Source of the DNA: Opisthocomus hoazin
Lineage: Eukaryota > Chordata > Aves > Opisthocomiformes > Opisthocomidae
Direction of reading: 5' to 3'
Assembly (NCBI RefSeq): GCF_030867145.1
Contig: NC_134415.1
Location: forward strand, 7,418,417 to 7,482,416
DNA length: 64,000 nt
This document shows positions 12,400-22,500 of this stretch, in pieces. The translations under genes and the position numbers were made by a program. Positions within the stretch are counted from its first letter, which is position 1. Every line of letters starts with the position of its first letter. Under the pieces are notes generated by a model. The model saw only the letters and a list, made by a program, of their open reading frames with translations. It was not told the origin of the DNA and ran no database searches.

Positions 12400-13078
12400 T
12401 GCACATACCAAGATGCCCGCTCCGAAGGCGTGTCACACGGCTGAGTCCCGCTTCTGACGACACAACGTTCCATGCCAAGAGCCAATCGATACACAATAAT
12501 TGACTTAGTCCCACCTCGCAAAAAGATTTCCAAACATATAAAAATTGGCACTTGAAAACTCTCTTTGGGAGCAGGAGCCAAGCGAGAACTTCACCTGACG
12601 GACAGGTCGACGGGCCTGAACCTATCTTCTCCCCCCAAGAAAGGACGCCTTTTTGCTAAGAGTCGCTCCTCTGACTTTGTCAGACATAGCCCCGGGAACA
12701 CATTGTTAACTAAAACGCTAAACTATTACTTTGAGCTCAACTTTTGTAGACAGTGCATTTATCAACAGCAATTCTGAATCTGTGATAACTATCGCTTGAA
12801 TAAATCACCTATTGTTTCAACTTTGCAAAACTGTTTCAGTGAAAGTCCTTGGAGGGGCTCTGGCAGGCAAGTTGAATCTGAGAAGTGGCTGCACACTTAA
12901 CCATTTAGACATAAACCGTTGACCAAGTCTGGGACTAGGAGTTGATCCAGCCGCACCTAGACTCTCCTCTGAGAGAGAGTTTAGAAAGCAAGGGGGTCTC
13001 CTCTGAACCTCGTGACTCAACGGGAGGGCTCTCCTTTTGCCACTTCTCAGACTCCCCTTACCCCCCTTTAACGCGACA
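12400..13078 (+). mobile_element. Retroviral LTR (solo or fragment), unit 1
   Basis: Directly after the CR1 sequence comes a block with LTR architecture. There is a CCAAT at 12482, a TATA box (TATAAAAA) at 12537-12544 and AATAAA at 12799-12804, in U3-R-U5 order on the + strand. A TG start at 12400 and a CA end at 13077-13078 are plausible, but no target-site duplication was confirmed. No gag, pol or env was seen downstream, so it is probably a solo LTR or a truncated 5' LTR. The family is not named with certainty. Confidence 0.6.
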
Positions 13079-13551
13079 GGGTGCCACAATCAAAACTACC
13101 AAATGGCAAATGCCGTAAAAAAGAATAACGTCACAAACAGTATGATACATGGTCGTTTTAATGTCTGTATTATTATTCTGTTTGATGTACACCGGCAGCC
13201 TCATAGCTTTCTTAACAGCTGCTCCGCACTGAACATACAGTTTCACTGAGATACTCTACAGACACTAATACACAAAGATGGTTCCCAGGTAAAAGTTGTC
13301 ATTCTTACACCAGCTATTTGTATGACAAATATTTATCCAGTGCTAATGGCTGTATTGTTGCTGAAATTATGTTTCCCAACACTGCTATATAGCCAGGGAG
13401 GAGAGGCTGTATAATATTTCTGGGTGAGGAGACACTCATATACAATTCAGATTTCCACTTCTGTAAGTATTTAGGAGTTTGTGTCAATGGGATGTCCAAA
13501 AGAGAAAGGGCGCATTTTATACAAACACGTCGTTCATATTTCTTTTCATAG
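13079..13551. other. Unassigned DNA between LTR and displaced exon
   Basis: No feature recognised; probably ancestral ELYS intron before the displaced exon, possibly with LTR-adjacent sequence at its start. The minus-strand frame here is the shadow of the displaced exon. Equivalents: 37978-38450 and 62877-63349. Confidence 0.5.
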
Positions 13552-13749
13552 AGAGCTAAAGTTTTGGCCACGTCTGCTTCTGCCTTTCCTGGCTTTACAC
13601 CGAAGTCTATTCTGAAATCCAGGCTTCGCACCGCATGCCCAGCAAGTCCCTGTGCATCTCCAAGACAATCAGTTACTCCCCCTCTACGAGCAAAGGAACC
13701 TAAACTATCTTTCGTGGAAGAGAACTCCAATGCAAAATGGACTATTGGG
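13552..13749 (+). pseudogene. Displaced ELYS exon (FTPKSIL), unit 1
   Basis: An open 198-base block (66 codons, phase 0 at both ends) with acceptor TTTTCATAG and donor GGG|GTAAGG. It reads FPGFTPKSILKSRLRT, ASPCASPRQS, KEPKLSFVEENSNAKW, clearly the ELYS segment FTPQSILRS...RISFVEED...KW. In ELYS it lies downstream of exons 12-13. Here it sits 3 kb past the gene's 3' end and upstream of a second exon 12. It is not in the main transcript's order and may be a relic of an earlier gene copy. Confidence 0.85.
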
Positions 13750-13945
13750 GTAAGGTGGGCTGCAGTCGGTGATTTTTGTATGAATTTGTAAAATCCATGT
13801 AAAGGCCCTATAGACTGCGACCTGCTTTAAGTTTTTTTTTTTTTTTTTTAAAGTTTGTAAACAGCAGTGTCACTGAATTTGTCACTTTGCCACTTAATCT
13901 TCTTGGAATTAGTTCACTTTCTGATTTACGCTTTTCATTCATCAG

Positions 13946-14328
13946 AATGATCGTGATCCTCGCTTGAGAGAGAGAGCAGTTGCCAGACATTCCCTGTCAC
14001 ACCAGTACGGCAAGAGCCTTCCCAGATTTCAAAGGAAGCTGGCTGTAGAGAGAGCCAAGCCTTATCGTTTGCCTTCATCGGCCTTAACAGAAGGTAATTT
14101 TTAAGGGGGGACCATGATGGGCAACTAATCATCACTTTGATGACCCCAGGCTGATATATTTTCCCTCTTGCTTCACAGTCGTACGACCAAAGTCATTATC
14201 AATCATAACAAGCAAGCTAATGTAGAACGTGTGCGTAAAAGAGCAACTTTGATCAGCAGTGTGTTGTCCAAAATCAGAGAAGTACAGGTAGCAAATGAGC
14301 AGAAGACCAGTTTCTAACCATATGACAG
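13946..14328 (+). pseudogene. Second, broken copy of ELYS exons 12 and 13, unit 1
   Basis: Exon 12' (13946-14093) reads [20 protein letters not shown] and [13 protein letters not shown], open. Exon 13' (14179-14328) reads VVRPKSLSIITSKLM and then stops at TAG (14223-14225). The intron between them also matches the intron between exons 12 and 13, so a block of about 459 bases (5603-6061 and 13905-14362) is duplicated inside each unit. Exon 12' keeps the ancestral RLRER where exon 12 has CLRET, but has changed other conserved residues. Confidence 0.88.
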
Positions 14329-14363
14329 GTAAGCAGCCTTTTAACAAAGTTCAGTCTTGAGCT

Positions 14364-16089
14364 GCCGGTCCTCTTCTCGGACGGGGTTTGCTATTTCACA
14401 CATAGATACCCTGGTTAAAGCTGTCTCTCTGTGCAGGAAAGGTGCGTGTTTTGCTGGCTGAGAACAAGCGGCGGATCCAGAGCACGCAGGCAACGGGGGA
14501 GTCCTGACTGGAGGAAGACTGGAAGCAGTGTGAGCACCAGCACGGTGCTGTGGCTCGGGAGAGTTTCCCGGTAATGGGCATCTTGGCCACATACTGAAAC
14601 CTCTGGTCTCCTGTGTCTGGTGTTTTCCGCTTCTTGTCATCTTTCAGATTTGTTGCTCAGGCACTTCTCTGCCAGCAATGCACCGACGAGACCCTCCAGG
14701 GGCTTATAAGCTTGGGTAAAGTGGCAATAACGTAGCCCTTGGTTAAGGGTCCACAGCGTCATATCCAGTCTCTCATCAGTTCAGCTAACAGAACGTTCTG
14801 TCTCTGCTTCTAACGACATGATCGTTTCTTGGTTTCATTTTCTAATTCTGAGAACTTGTGACTGAAAGAAAAAATGGCAGTGAATGCACCGAGCCGTGTC
14901 AAAGCAGCTCAGACTGTGTTGTTTCAAAGTCTTGGACAGGGAGAACCAAAGATCAACCCTTTAAAACCAGTCATGAGAGAAACACCCTAGAACTTGGTCC
15001 AGCTGTGTTCTTTGTTCTCTGTTTTGAAAAAATTAACACTGCTTGTACCTTTGGGTGTGTTTCTGAAAGCAACCAATGTCAAAGTGACTGATTTAGCCAG
15101 GCAGAAGCATTTCAGCAGGCGGCTGTGGTGTGCCAGAGCCAAGGAGCGCACGACGAGCTGCTCTGGGAAAGCAGGGGTCTGATGGTGACCTGATATACAG
15201 CAATAAATCAGTCAAGGCACAGCTTCGCTGAGAGGCCGTACGCTGCTTCCCTCCCCGTTGCTCTTCAAGAACCATTTCTTTGCTTCAACACGGGTAACCG
15301 CCCAACGGGGGAGGCGGGAAATTCGCTGTCTGCGTGGAGCGGCGATTGCGGGACGAGGACTGGGTGTAATGGGGAGAGCACAGCTTTACAGGAATGCAGG
15401 GTGTGTTGAGGGCTTCTCTTCAGTTTGGCGTGAAGCACGCATCACGCAGCAAAGCTGCTGACTAAACAGAAGTGCTGGATTTCTTCCTGCATAAACCATG
15501 ACCCCAGGTCTGGAGCTTCTGCCAGCAGCAAGAAGTATGGTGCCAGCCTTTCGGGTCCAATATCTGCTTCCTGGACACATTTGGACAGGTTATGGGCAAT
15601 TCTGGGCTTAATTCTGCCGGGAATGCTGAACGCTGTTTGGGGTGTATGGCTAAACGTGGTCGTTCAGGTGCCTTCTTTGGCCCGTCAGCGTGGGTGATCC
15701 TATCGGTCTCGGCTGGCAGCTGGCACACGCGTTCGGGCACACAACACGGTGTCCTGTTGTGCTCCTCATTCACTTGCTGCGTCAACTGCTTCTCCTGCAT
15801 TGGTTTGCCTGGGGCCTGCTTTTCTGAGACAGTGAAACGAACTGAGCCAGGCTTCTGTTAGTTCCATGTCTTCCACCTCGAGAGCTGTTGGATACAGTTT
15901 TAGAGAACTAATGGTGACAAGGCTTTGCTGCTGTGGCATTGTTTTGCTTGTGTGGTGGAGAGAATACTTCAGTGGGTCGGAGAGAGTCACCAAACACCTG
16001 GGCGTGTTGCCCGCGCTGCAAATGTTTTTGCAGTTCCACTTGTCAGCTTGCTGTTTGTAAAAGTCTGTGTCGGAAGGAGACAGTCCCAA
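14364..16089. other. Unassigned spacer upstream of gene copy A
   Basis: About 1.7 kb with mixed composition. It contains a 38-codon ATG frame at 14874 (MAVNAPSRVKAAQTVLFQSL at its start) with coding-like composition but no recognised family, and a CG-rich patch with an E2F-like site. No ELYS exon was seen. The unit 2 equivalent is 39261-40986. Confidence 0.5.
15313..15321 (+). promoter_or_regulatory. E2F-like site GGCGGGAAA
   Basis: A full E2F-type motif in a small CG-rich patch (about 15290-15360), 1.1 kb before exon 1. The unit 2 copy is 40210-40218. The patch is an alternative place for the transcription start. Confidence 0.3.
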
Positions 16090-16175
16090 GCCGCCTGGAC
16101 GTGGTCTAGGCGTGCTCTAGGTGCCCCTGCTTGAGCAGGGGGGCTGGGCCAGATGACCTCCAGCGTTCTGGAAGG
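16090..16175 (+). mobile_element. Short CR1 3' piece upstream of exon 1, unit 1
   Basis: Contains GCTCTAGGTGCCCCTGCTTG, AGCAGGGGGGCTGGGCCAGA and TGACCTCCAG, the 3' consensus of many bird CR1 copies. It lies directly beside the candidate promoter. The unit 2 copy is 40987-41072. Confidence 0.75.
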
Positions 16176-16310
16176 CTCTCTCTGCCGTGTGATTGGTGGG
16201 GCTGGTGTCCCGCGGCAACGCTTCGTTACCTCCGGTCTCCCTCTGCGAGGAAGGCTGCGTGTGTGCGCTGCGCTGAGACCCTTCGCACCTGCGTCTGTCC
16301 CAGTGCCATC
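16176..16310 (+). promoter_or_regulatory. CpG-rich candidate promoter / 5' UTR exon, copy A
   Basis: A short stretch much richer in CG dinucleotides than its surroundings, 120-250 bases before the first coding exon. It has an inverted CCAAT box (ATTGG at 16192-16196) and a CCCGCGGCAAC resembling half of an RFX X-box. No TATA box was seen. Because exon 1 starts with a splice acceptor, the transcription start and an untranslated exon should lie here or further upstream. The assignment is inferred from position and composition. Confidence 0.35.
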
Positions 16311-16433
16311 TTTTAAGGAAAAGCTGTGTAGGAGGTCATTGACTGCACACTGATGAAACTTCTGTCAATGTCAAAAACCTTTATGGCTGCTGTGAGCCCA
16401 TTTTTGTGTTTTTTTCTTTCTTTACAGTGAAGA

Positions 16434-16554
16434 ATGCAAGGCCTAACAGATCGGGTAACCCGCAGCCTGCTGCAGTTTCCAGAGGCGACTGTTCAGGCCC
16501 TTGGGGACGATGAGATCACCCCACGTTCTGTGCTGCGTGGGAAGCTTTTTAGAG
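16434..16554 (+). CDS. ELYS-like exon 1 (first coding exon)
   Basis: The acceptor TTTACAG ends at 16427 and the ATG follows at 16434, so an untranslated exon lies further upstream. The 40 codons contain [18 protein letters not shown], close to the N-terminus of vertebrate ELYS (LL.FPE.T.QALG.DEIT), which fixes the start. The donor is AGAG|GTGAGT, phase 1. The copy in unit 2 is 41331-41451. Confidence 0.92.
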
Positions 16555-19500
16555 GTGAGTGTTTTCCCATAAACTTGGTCTTGGTATGAAGTTGTCATTG
16601 CCTGGAGGTTACCTGCAGCATCGGGTCATAGTATCAGCTGTGTCAGGTTGGTGCAGTTAAGGTGACTCCCGAGGTTTAGAGAGAGCAGAAATGGTGTTTT
16701 ATCGATTATAAATGCCAATATTAAAACTTGAGTATAGTTAAACTTTGAAATTACAAGCACCTGCACCAGTCTTGTGCTATTCAAAGAATTTCCGTGAACA
16801 CGCAGAGTCAGTGAGCCCTCCTCAATTTCTGATGAAATAAAAGGCAGTTTTCGCAAAAGTACGGGTGTTGTTTGGGGCCGTTTTCATTTGCACCGGCTCA
16901 AGCTCTGTGACCATGATAGCATCGCAGGCAGAAATCATTCTACGGTAATGTTCCAGAGGCAAACCCCTTTGCTCTTTCTTTTCTGGTCTGAATAGAAACA
17001 GGAGGAAGGGGACAAGGCTGTTGAGCGCTGCAGCCGTATTTCCAAAGTATTTACTAGGGTGCTGATGAGTACGCAGTGCGAGCTGCTGACAGTGGCTAAG
17101 CAGATGAGGTAGTTGCCTTTCTAGGCTATCTGAAAGTGGAGCTGGGTGCTTGTCTGGATGTCTTGGCTTCTTTTAAGACCAGGTAGAATCTGTCTACCTG
17201 GCTGGAAATGCAGGACTTGAGTTAATACTTCCTTTGAGCTTGAAGGAGTTGAGCACAACGGAATGTGTAAACATCCCGTGTAGAAGTGTAAATTTCCGAA
17301 CACAGTGCCCATTCTAAGGTCTGAAGCCCAAATCCCTGCCAAAGCAGGCATGCGTCAAGTACAATTAATAAACTAGAAATGGATTGGCTTAGAGTTGTTC
17401 TACTGGAAGTACACTGCAAGGCTTGTATTCCCATACGCATCTAGATGACTTCTAGCAAAACTAGAAACAAAACAAAGCTGCAGATGGTAGAAAGAGTTTA
17501 GATCAATGTATTGTCATCTTTATCCCAGACAGTCAAGTGGAAAATAATAAGGTTGTTGATTTTAAGATGTATGGCTTGAGAATTTCAATGGGTGATTTGA
17601 AAGAACTGACCGGGATTCGGTAAGGCGGTACTTTTATTGAAGGAAAGGGGCAGTGACTGTGATTTTTTCAGTTGTTTCCAATCTTCCGTTGGAAATGTGC
17701 TTTAGTCAGCTTCCGTTTCTCTTACAGGGAGAAATGGGCTAGCATGGCTGGCACGTGGTCCTCATCTTGAGGTAGTGAACTCTGTGACAGGAGAGCGGCT
17801 CTCTGCATACCGTTTCAGGGGGGCAAAGAAGCAGCCTCCCACTGTTCGTGCGGTAAAGGAGTTTTCCTGGCAGAAGAGAACTGGACTGCTGATTGGGCTG
17901 GAAGAAGCAGAGGGAAGTGTTCTCTGTCTGTACGACCTTGGAATATCACGAGTGGTTAAAGCAGTTGTTCTTCCAGGAAAGGTACGTACTTTTTCATCAG
18001 TTGCATGAGGGAGATTTTCTATACCACAGAGAAGTGGTTCAGGAGAAACTATGAAGAAGCCTTGGTGGGACAACTCGGTAGTTGTGTGCTGAAGGTTATG
18101 AATTCTGGAATAAAGCCAAAGCTTGTCTGGTCTTTTGCTCCTATGCCCTGACTGCTCCTGATTCCAAGCATATTTGGTCTGTTGCTTTCTTTTTGCTACT
18201 GGAGAAGTTAGATCAGCAGAGACAGAGCACAGGTATTGCTGGCTGGACTGTTAACTTCGAAACTGTGAGTGGGAGTAAGCGCAAGAAAAACCAAGCCAAC
18301 AAAACTTGCACTTAGCCACTGTCCATATGATCTGAATTTGTCCTCTAACTCTTACTTCCAAAGTAGACAGAACATCATACATATTTTTAATCTGCCCAAC
18401 TGTTTCTCTGATTTTCACACGGATTGTTTTTTCAAGTCAAATGCAGATCTGTTCTTCACATCACTTTCTGCACTGTTTGTCATGACTGTTTTAAAGGCTT
18501 TAATCAGCACCTGAATTTAGGGACTGTTTTCCGTGTGGGTGTGTGTTCTGTGGACAACGAAGTGGTACAGGTTAACGCTAACTTCGAGTACCTCTGGGCC
18601 AAGGTGTCAAGCCATTAGTCTATTAATACAGGGTATTTCTAGTGACTGTACGACTGCCTTTCGGTCCAAATGTGTTTGAAAGTCCTTGGAGTAGCACAGA
18701 AGATTGGAAATTGAATTGGATTTCTAGGAAATCTGAAACAAAGACAAGTCGTCTGAGTTACCATAGGTCTTTCTAAAGATTCGAATGCTTGTGAGCAAGA
18801 GGAAAGGTCAATTGTGTGGCAGACTGCCAGGGAGTGTAGCCATAGCAAGTGCTGGATCTGGGAGAGGAGAAACCTTTGGGGCTGAGGACTTTGGTTATTT
18901 TTGCCTACCTGCGGGGGCAAAAGAAGTGTATATAAAACCATGCACTACCTTGTGATGCTCACTTCTTTCTTTTCTTTTCATGTACAACTTTGTTGGTGGT
19001 TATAACTCCCTGTTTCTGTTGTGTTGCATTTTGTAAGCAGGCGAAAGGATAGCCCGTGTTCTTTTGTTGTATGGCTTTAGTGCAGGAGTCTTCAGGTGCT
19101 TGTCTCTCTGCTCTAGCAGTCAGTGTTGTCCTGGGATGTGTTGCAGGTGCTGGCAGGTCTGCCTTCGCTTTGTCGTAAAGCCGCATGCAGAGCGCTTTGC
19201 GTGTTCAAGAGCGGTGTGCACGTCTCCCTTAGCTGGAGCTGGCTTTTCCCCTAACAAGCTGCTGTTCTCTTTGCCATTGCTTTAGGCTGGCTTTTTAAAT
19301 TTTGGTTCACATTCCTAGACGTGCTGGTGTGCATTTAAAACTGCTTCTACTTTATCGGGTGGTTATTTTCATTCTAAGTGAGGACTAGTGTACGGTTTAC
19401 CAAGCCGCTGTCTCCCGTCAACACTTTCCAGAAGTGTTTCATTCGCATGGAAGTGGTGCGTCTGCCGTGCAACTCAGCCGCTGCCTCGTCTGACGTACAG

Positions 19501-22500
19501 CCACGATTCATCCTAAGAGCTATTTGGCAAAGAAGGCATAGACGGTACCACAGAGCTGATGGGCTGTGAGCAGTGGGAGAACTCGATTTACTTTTATCCT
19601 TCAGTCCCTTCAACATGATCGAGTTTCTTGCATATGACTAATTTTTTCTGTTTTCTTGGAGTTTGTTATTTCTAAGCAGGTGATGGACGTTGGTAGGCCG
19701 TAATACTAGAATGCAGCATTGAAGTTAATTCAGTGAAATAACCACAGGAAATCTAGTAAATGGAAGGCAGCAACAGATTTTTGTACAGGCCTCCTGCCCC
19801 CCGTCCCTCTCTTTTTGATGTGATTGGGAAACAATGCTCTTTTTGAAGTCTTATGATCCTGTGTTTACTTTCTTGTTTGTGACGTGCTAATTCTGCCTTC
19901 ACCTTGGAGTGATTTCTATTTAGCTTGTCAAAGAGCTTCACTGTTAACTTGTAGTTTTCCTGTAGGTAACTGCTATAGAACCCATCACTAGTCACGGAGG
20001 ACCCAGGGTGAGCTCTCAGCACCTTCACCAGAGCCTGCAATGGCTCTCTGGAGTGGCAGCAGTGGCTACAGATGTTGGTCATCTGCTTCTGGTTGACCTT
20101 TGTTTGGATGATTTCTATTACAAACAGAATGAGCTAGAAGCATTGGGTAAGCTTGCAGTTTTCAAACTTGCGTTTAACAGTAAGACAAGGTGTGTCTTTG
20201 CAATAAACAATATGCATCCCACTTTGAAGGCAGGAGCGTGCAGCCATTCGCGACTACTCGTTACAGACGGTGGGCTGTCATCGTGCAGTCCTGAACCGAC
20301 GAAAACGGGAGTGGCTGAACACTCCTTCTAATGCCGTAAGCGCCTCCCTGCTGCCAAGATCCCTCCGTCACGACGATTCTTGCCAGTGAGGTGTAGAAGT
20401 TTTACCGTGTGTGTCAGTGCAGCTGCCTGATAGGCGGTTGTGTCAGAGGTGCCCTATTTCTCAGGAAAGTTCTGCTGCTTCTGTTAATTGAGTTGGGGCA
20501 AATTTTAGGCTTGTTTTTTAAAATAGATCTGACTTCTCAAAAATCGTGCCTTTGGACGAATAACTTCAAATAGCTTCATCAGGAGGCCCAAACTCCTGAT
20601 TTACAGAGTCCAAGAAGAATTTGCTATGAAGGTTAGACTTTTACCTGGTTTTGAAATAGGAGTGAGAATACCTGTCCGATCGGAGAGTTCTTCTGCTCTT
20701 TGAAGAGGTCCAAAATGGAAGTGGCAAAGAAGTGTTGCATCAGTGGGTATTTTGCCTGGGATGGTAGAATGAGATTCTACGTGTTGTCATGTCAGTGTTT
20801 AGCATGCAATGTAAATGGCATAACACATTCCTTTGTTGTGTGGTTCTGTGTGCATAGATCTAGAAGTTTTCACTAGAATTCCTGCTGAAGTTCCACAGAG
20901 AAGAGCAGCTGTGACCGGAGAAGGGAGACATCTCTCTTTCCAACTACAAAATCCTTCAGGATCAGCAATATCAACCCTGCACTACATCAGCAGAAGCAAT
21001 CAGCTCGTTGTGGGTTTTTCAGATGGCTACCTGTCCCTATGGAACATGAAAACATTGAAAAGGGAGTAAGTAGGCCTTTACACTTGGCCATGCCTGGAGG
21101 TGCAGAGGTCTGTTTGTAGCTGTTGTAAATTTGTTTGGAAGATATGTTGCATTTTAAATTCAATATTTATGTACGCTACAAGAATAGCAAGAACCTTTTT
21201 GCTTGGCAACTGAAGGGATCAGTTATGTTGCATATCCTCAGGCAGAGGAGGACATAAATCCAGGTTATTGTGTTAGATAGGCAGTAATTTCCTCACCTCT
21301 TGACTGTTGCCTAAAATGTAGTAGCTACCTTGACTCACTTGTTTGAGATGGAAGTCTGACTGTCTGTTCGTTGAGGATACGCATGTAAGGTGCTGTTTTC
21401 TCAGGAGATGCTTCGACAATTCTACAAACAGTAGGGTCACCTTTTCTATTTTTTCTCCTTTTTTTTTTTCTTAACTCTGTAGGCACCACTCTCAGTTTGA
21501 AGGAGGAAGGATTCCTGTCTATGCTGTCACGTTTCAAGAGCCTGAGAACGATCCTCGCAATCGTTGCTACTTGTGGGCTGTTCAGTCTACACAAGAAAGG
21601 TGAATACAAACTTACTATGAGTCACTGTTGTGGTTTTTTTTAGATGTTTCTTCACATACAGATGATACATGTGCGTTTGTTTTGTTTCTTTAGTTGTGCA
21701 GGAGATTCTCTCGGGTATGTAATGTGTTACGATGCAATGTTTACAGGATTGACCAGACATGAAGGGTGAGCTGATAGTTTGTGCCTTGTGGAAGAAGGCA
21801 AAGCAACAGTGGCTGTATTAGTTTGTGCTTGCCTTCTTCATGGCTTTCCTTTGTTTCTTGACGACTGTTTCATGATCTGTTTGATATTTGCACCATGGTA
21901 TTAAAATAGCATTAGATCGCCGTTCAGCAGAAGAGTCAGTGGTTTCCTGCTGGGCTAATGAATGGAATCAGTGTGTGGAAGGACTCAGTGTATGCAAGAG
22001 AGGGACTGGAACTTGCTGGGAAGGGAAGGAAGAAGAGGAGAAAGATCTCTCTCTCCTTCAGCATCAGCAAGCTATTGAATCAGCTCAGCCATTCGTAGAG
22101 TGACAATCTTTTAAAGTTTGACTTTAAAGCAGTTTTGATCAAGAACTCTCCACCGTGAAGAGCAAGTTCCAATAATGTTGAGTTCATGCAAGAGGTTAAG
22201 GCTTTCAAATTGCATGGTTAGCATTTGCCCCTGCAGCTGTTAGTGTCAACACTGCCTTCTTCATGTTTCAGTGGCTAAATGTGACCAATTACCAGGTTGT
22301 GGGAAGCAGTGTTTTTCTTTTCAGCAAGAGCCTGCTATGAAGAAATGAAAACGAGGACTATAAAGCAGCTTTATAATCAAATGTCATCGTTTATACCTTT
22401 TTCAGTGAAGGTGATGTTGTGAGCTTGCATCTGTTGCAGTTAGCATTTGGTGACAGAAAACGCTTGGTATCAGGACAAGCCATGTATGAGGTAAGACGTG

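Noticed and set aside
13314-13730. 138-codon minus-strand open frame
   Set aside because: It lies antisense to the displaced ELYS exon and has no recognised family; units 2 and 3 shorten it.
19753-20082. 109-codon minus-strand frame
   Set aside because: Partly antisense to exon 3, with no recognised family.
21888-22103. 71-codon frame with an acidic stretch in intron 5
   Set aside because: No ELYS match, no phase-compatible splice sites seen, and it lies between two exons that join directly.
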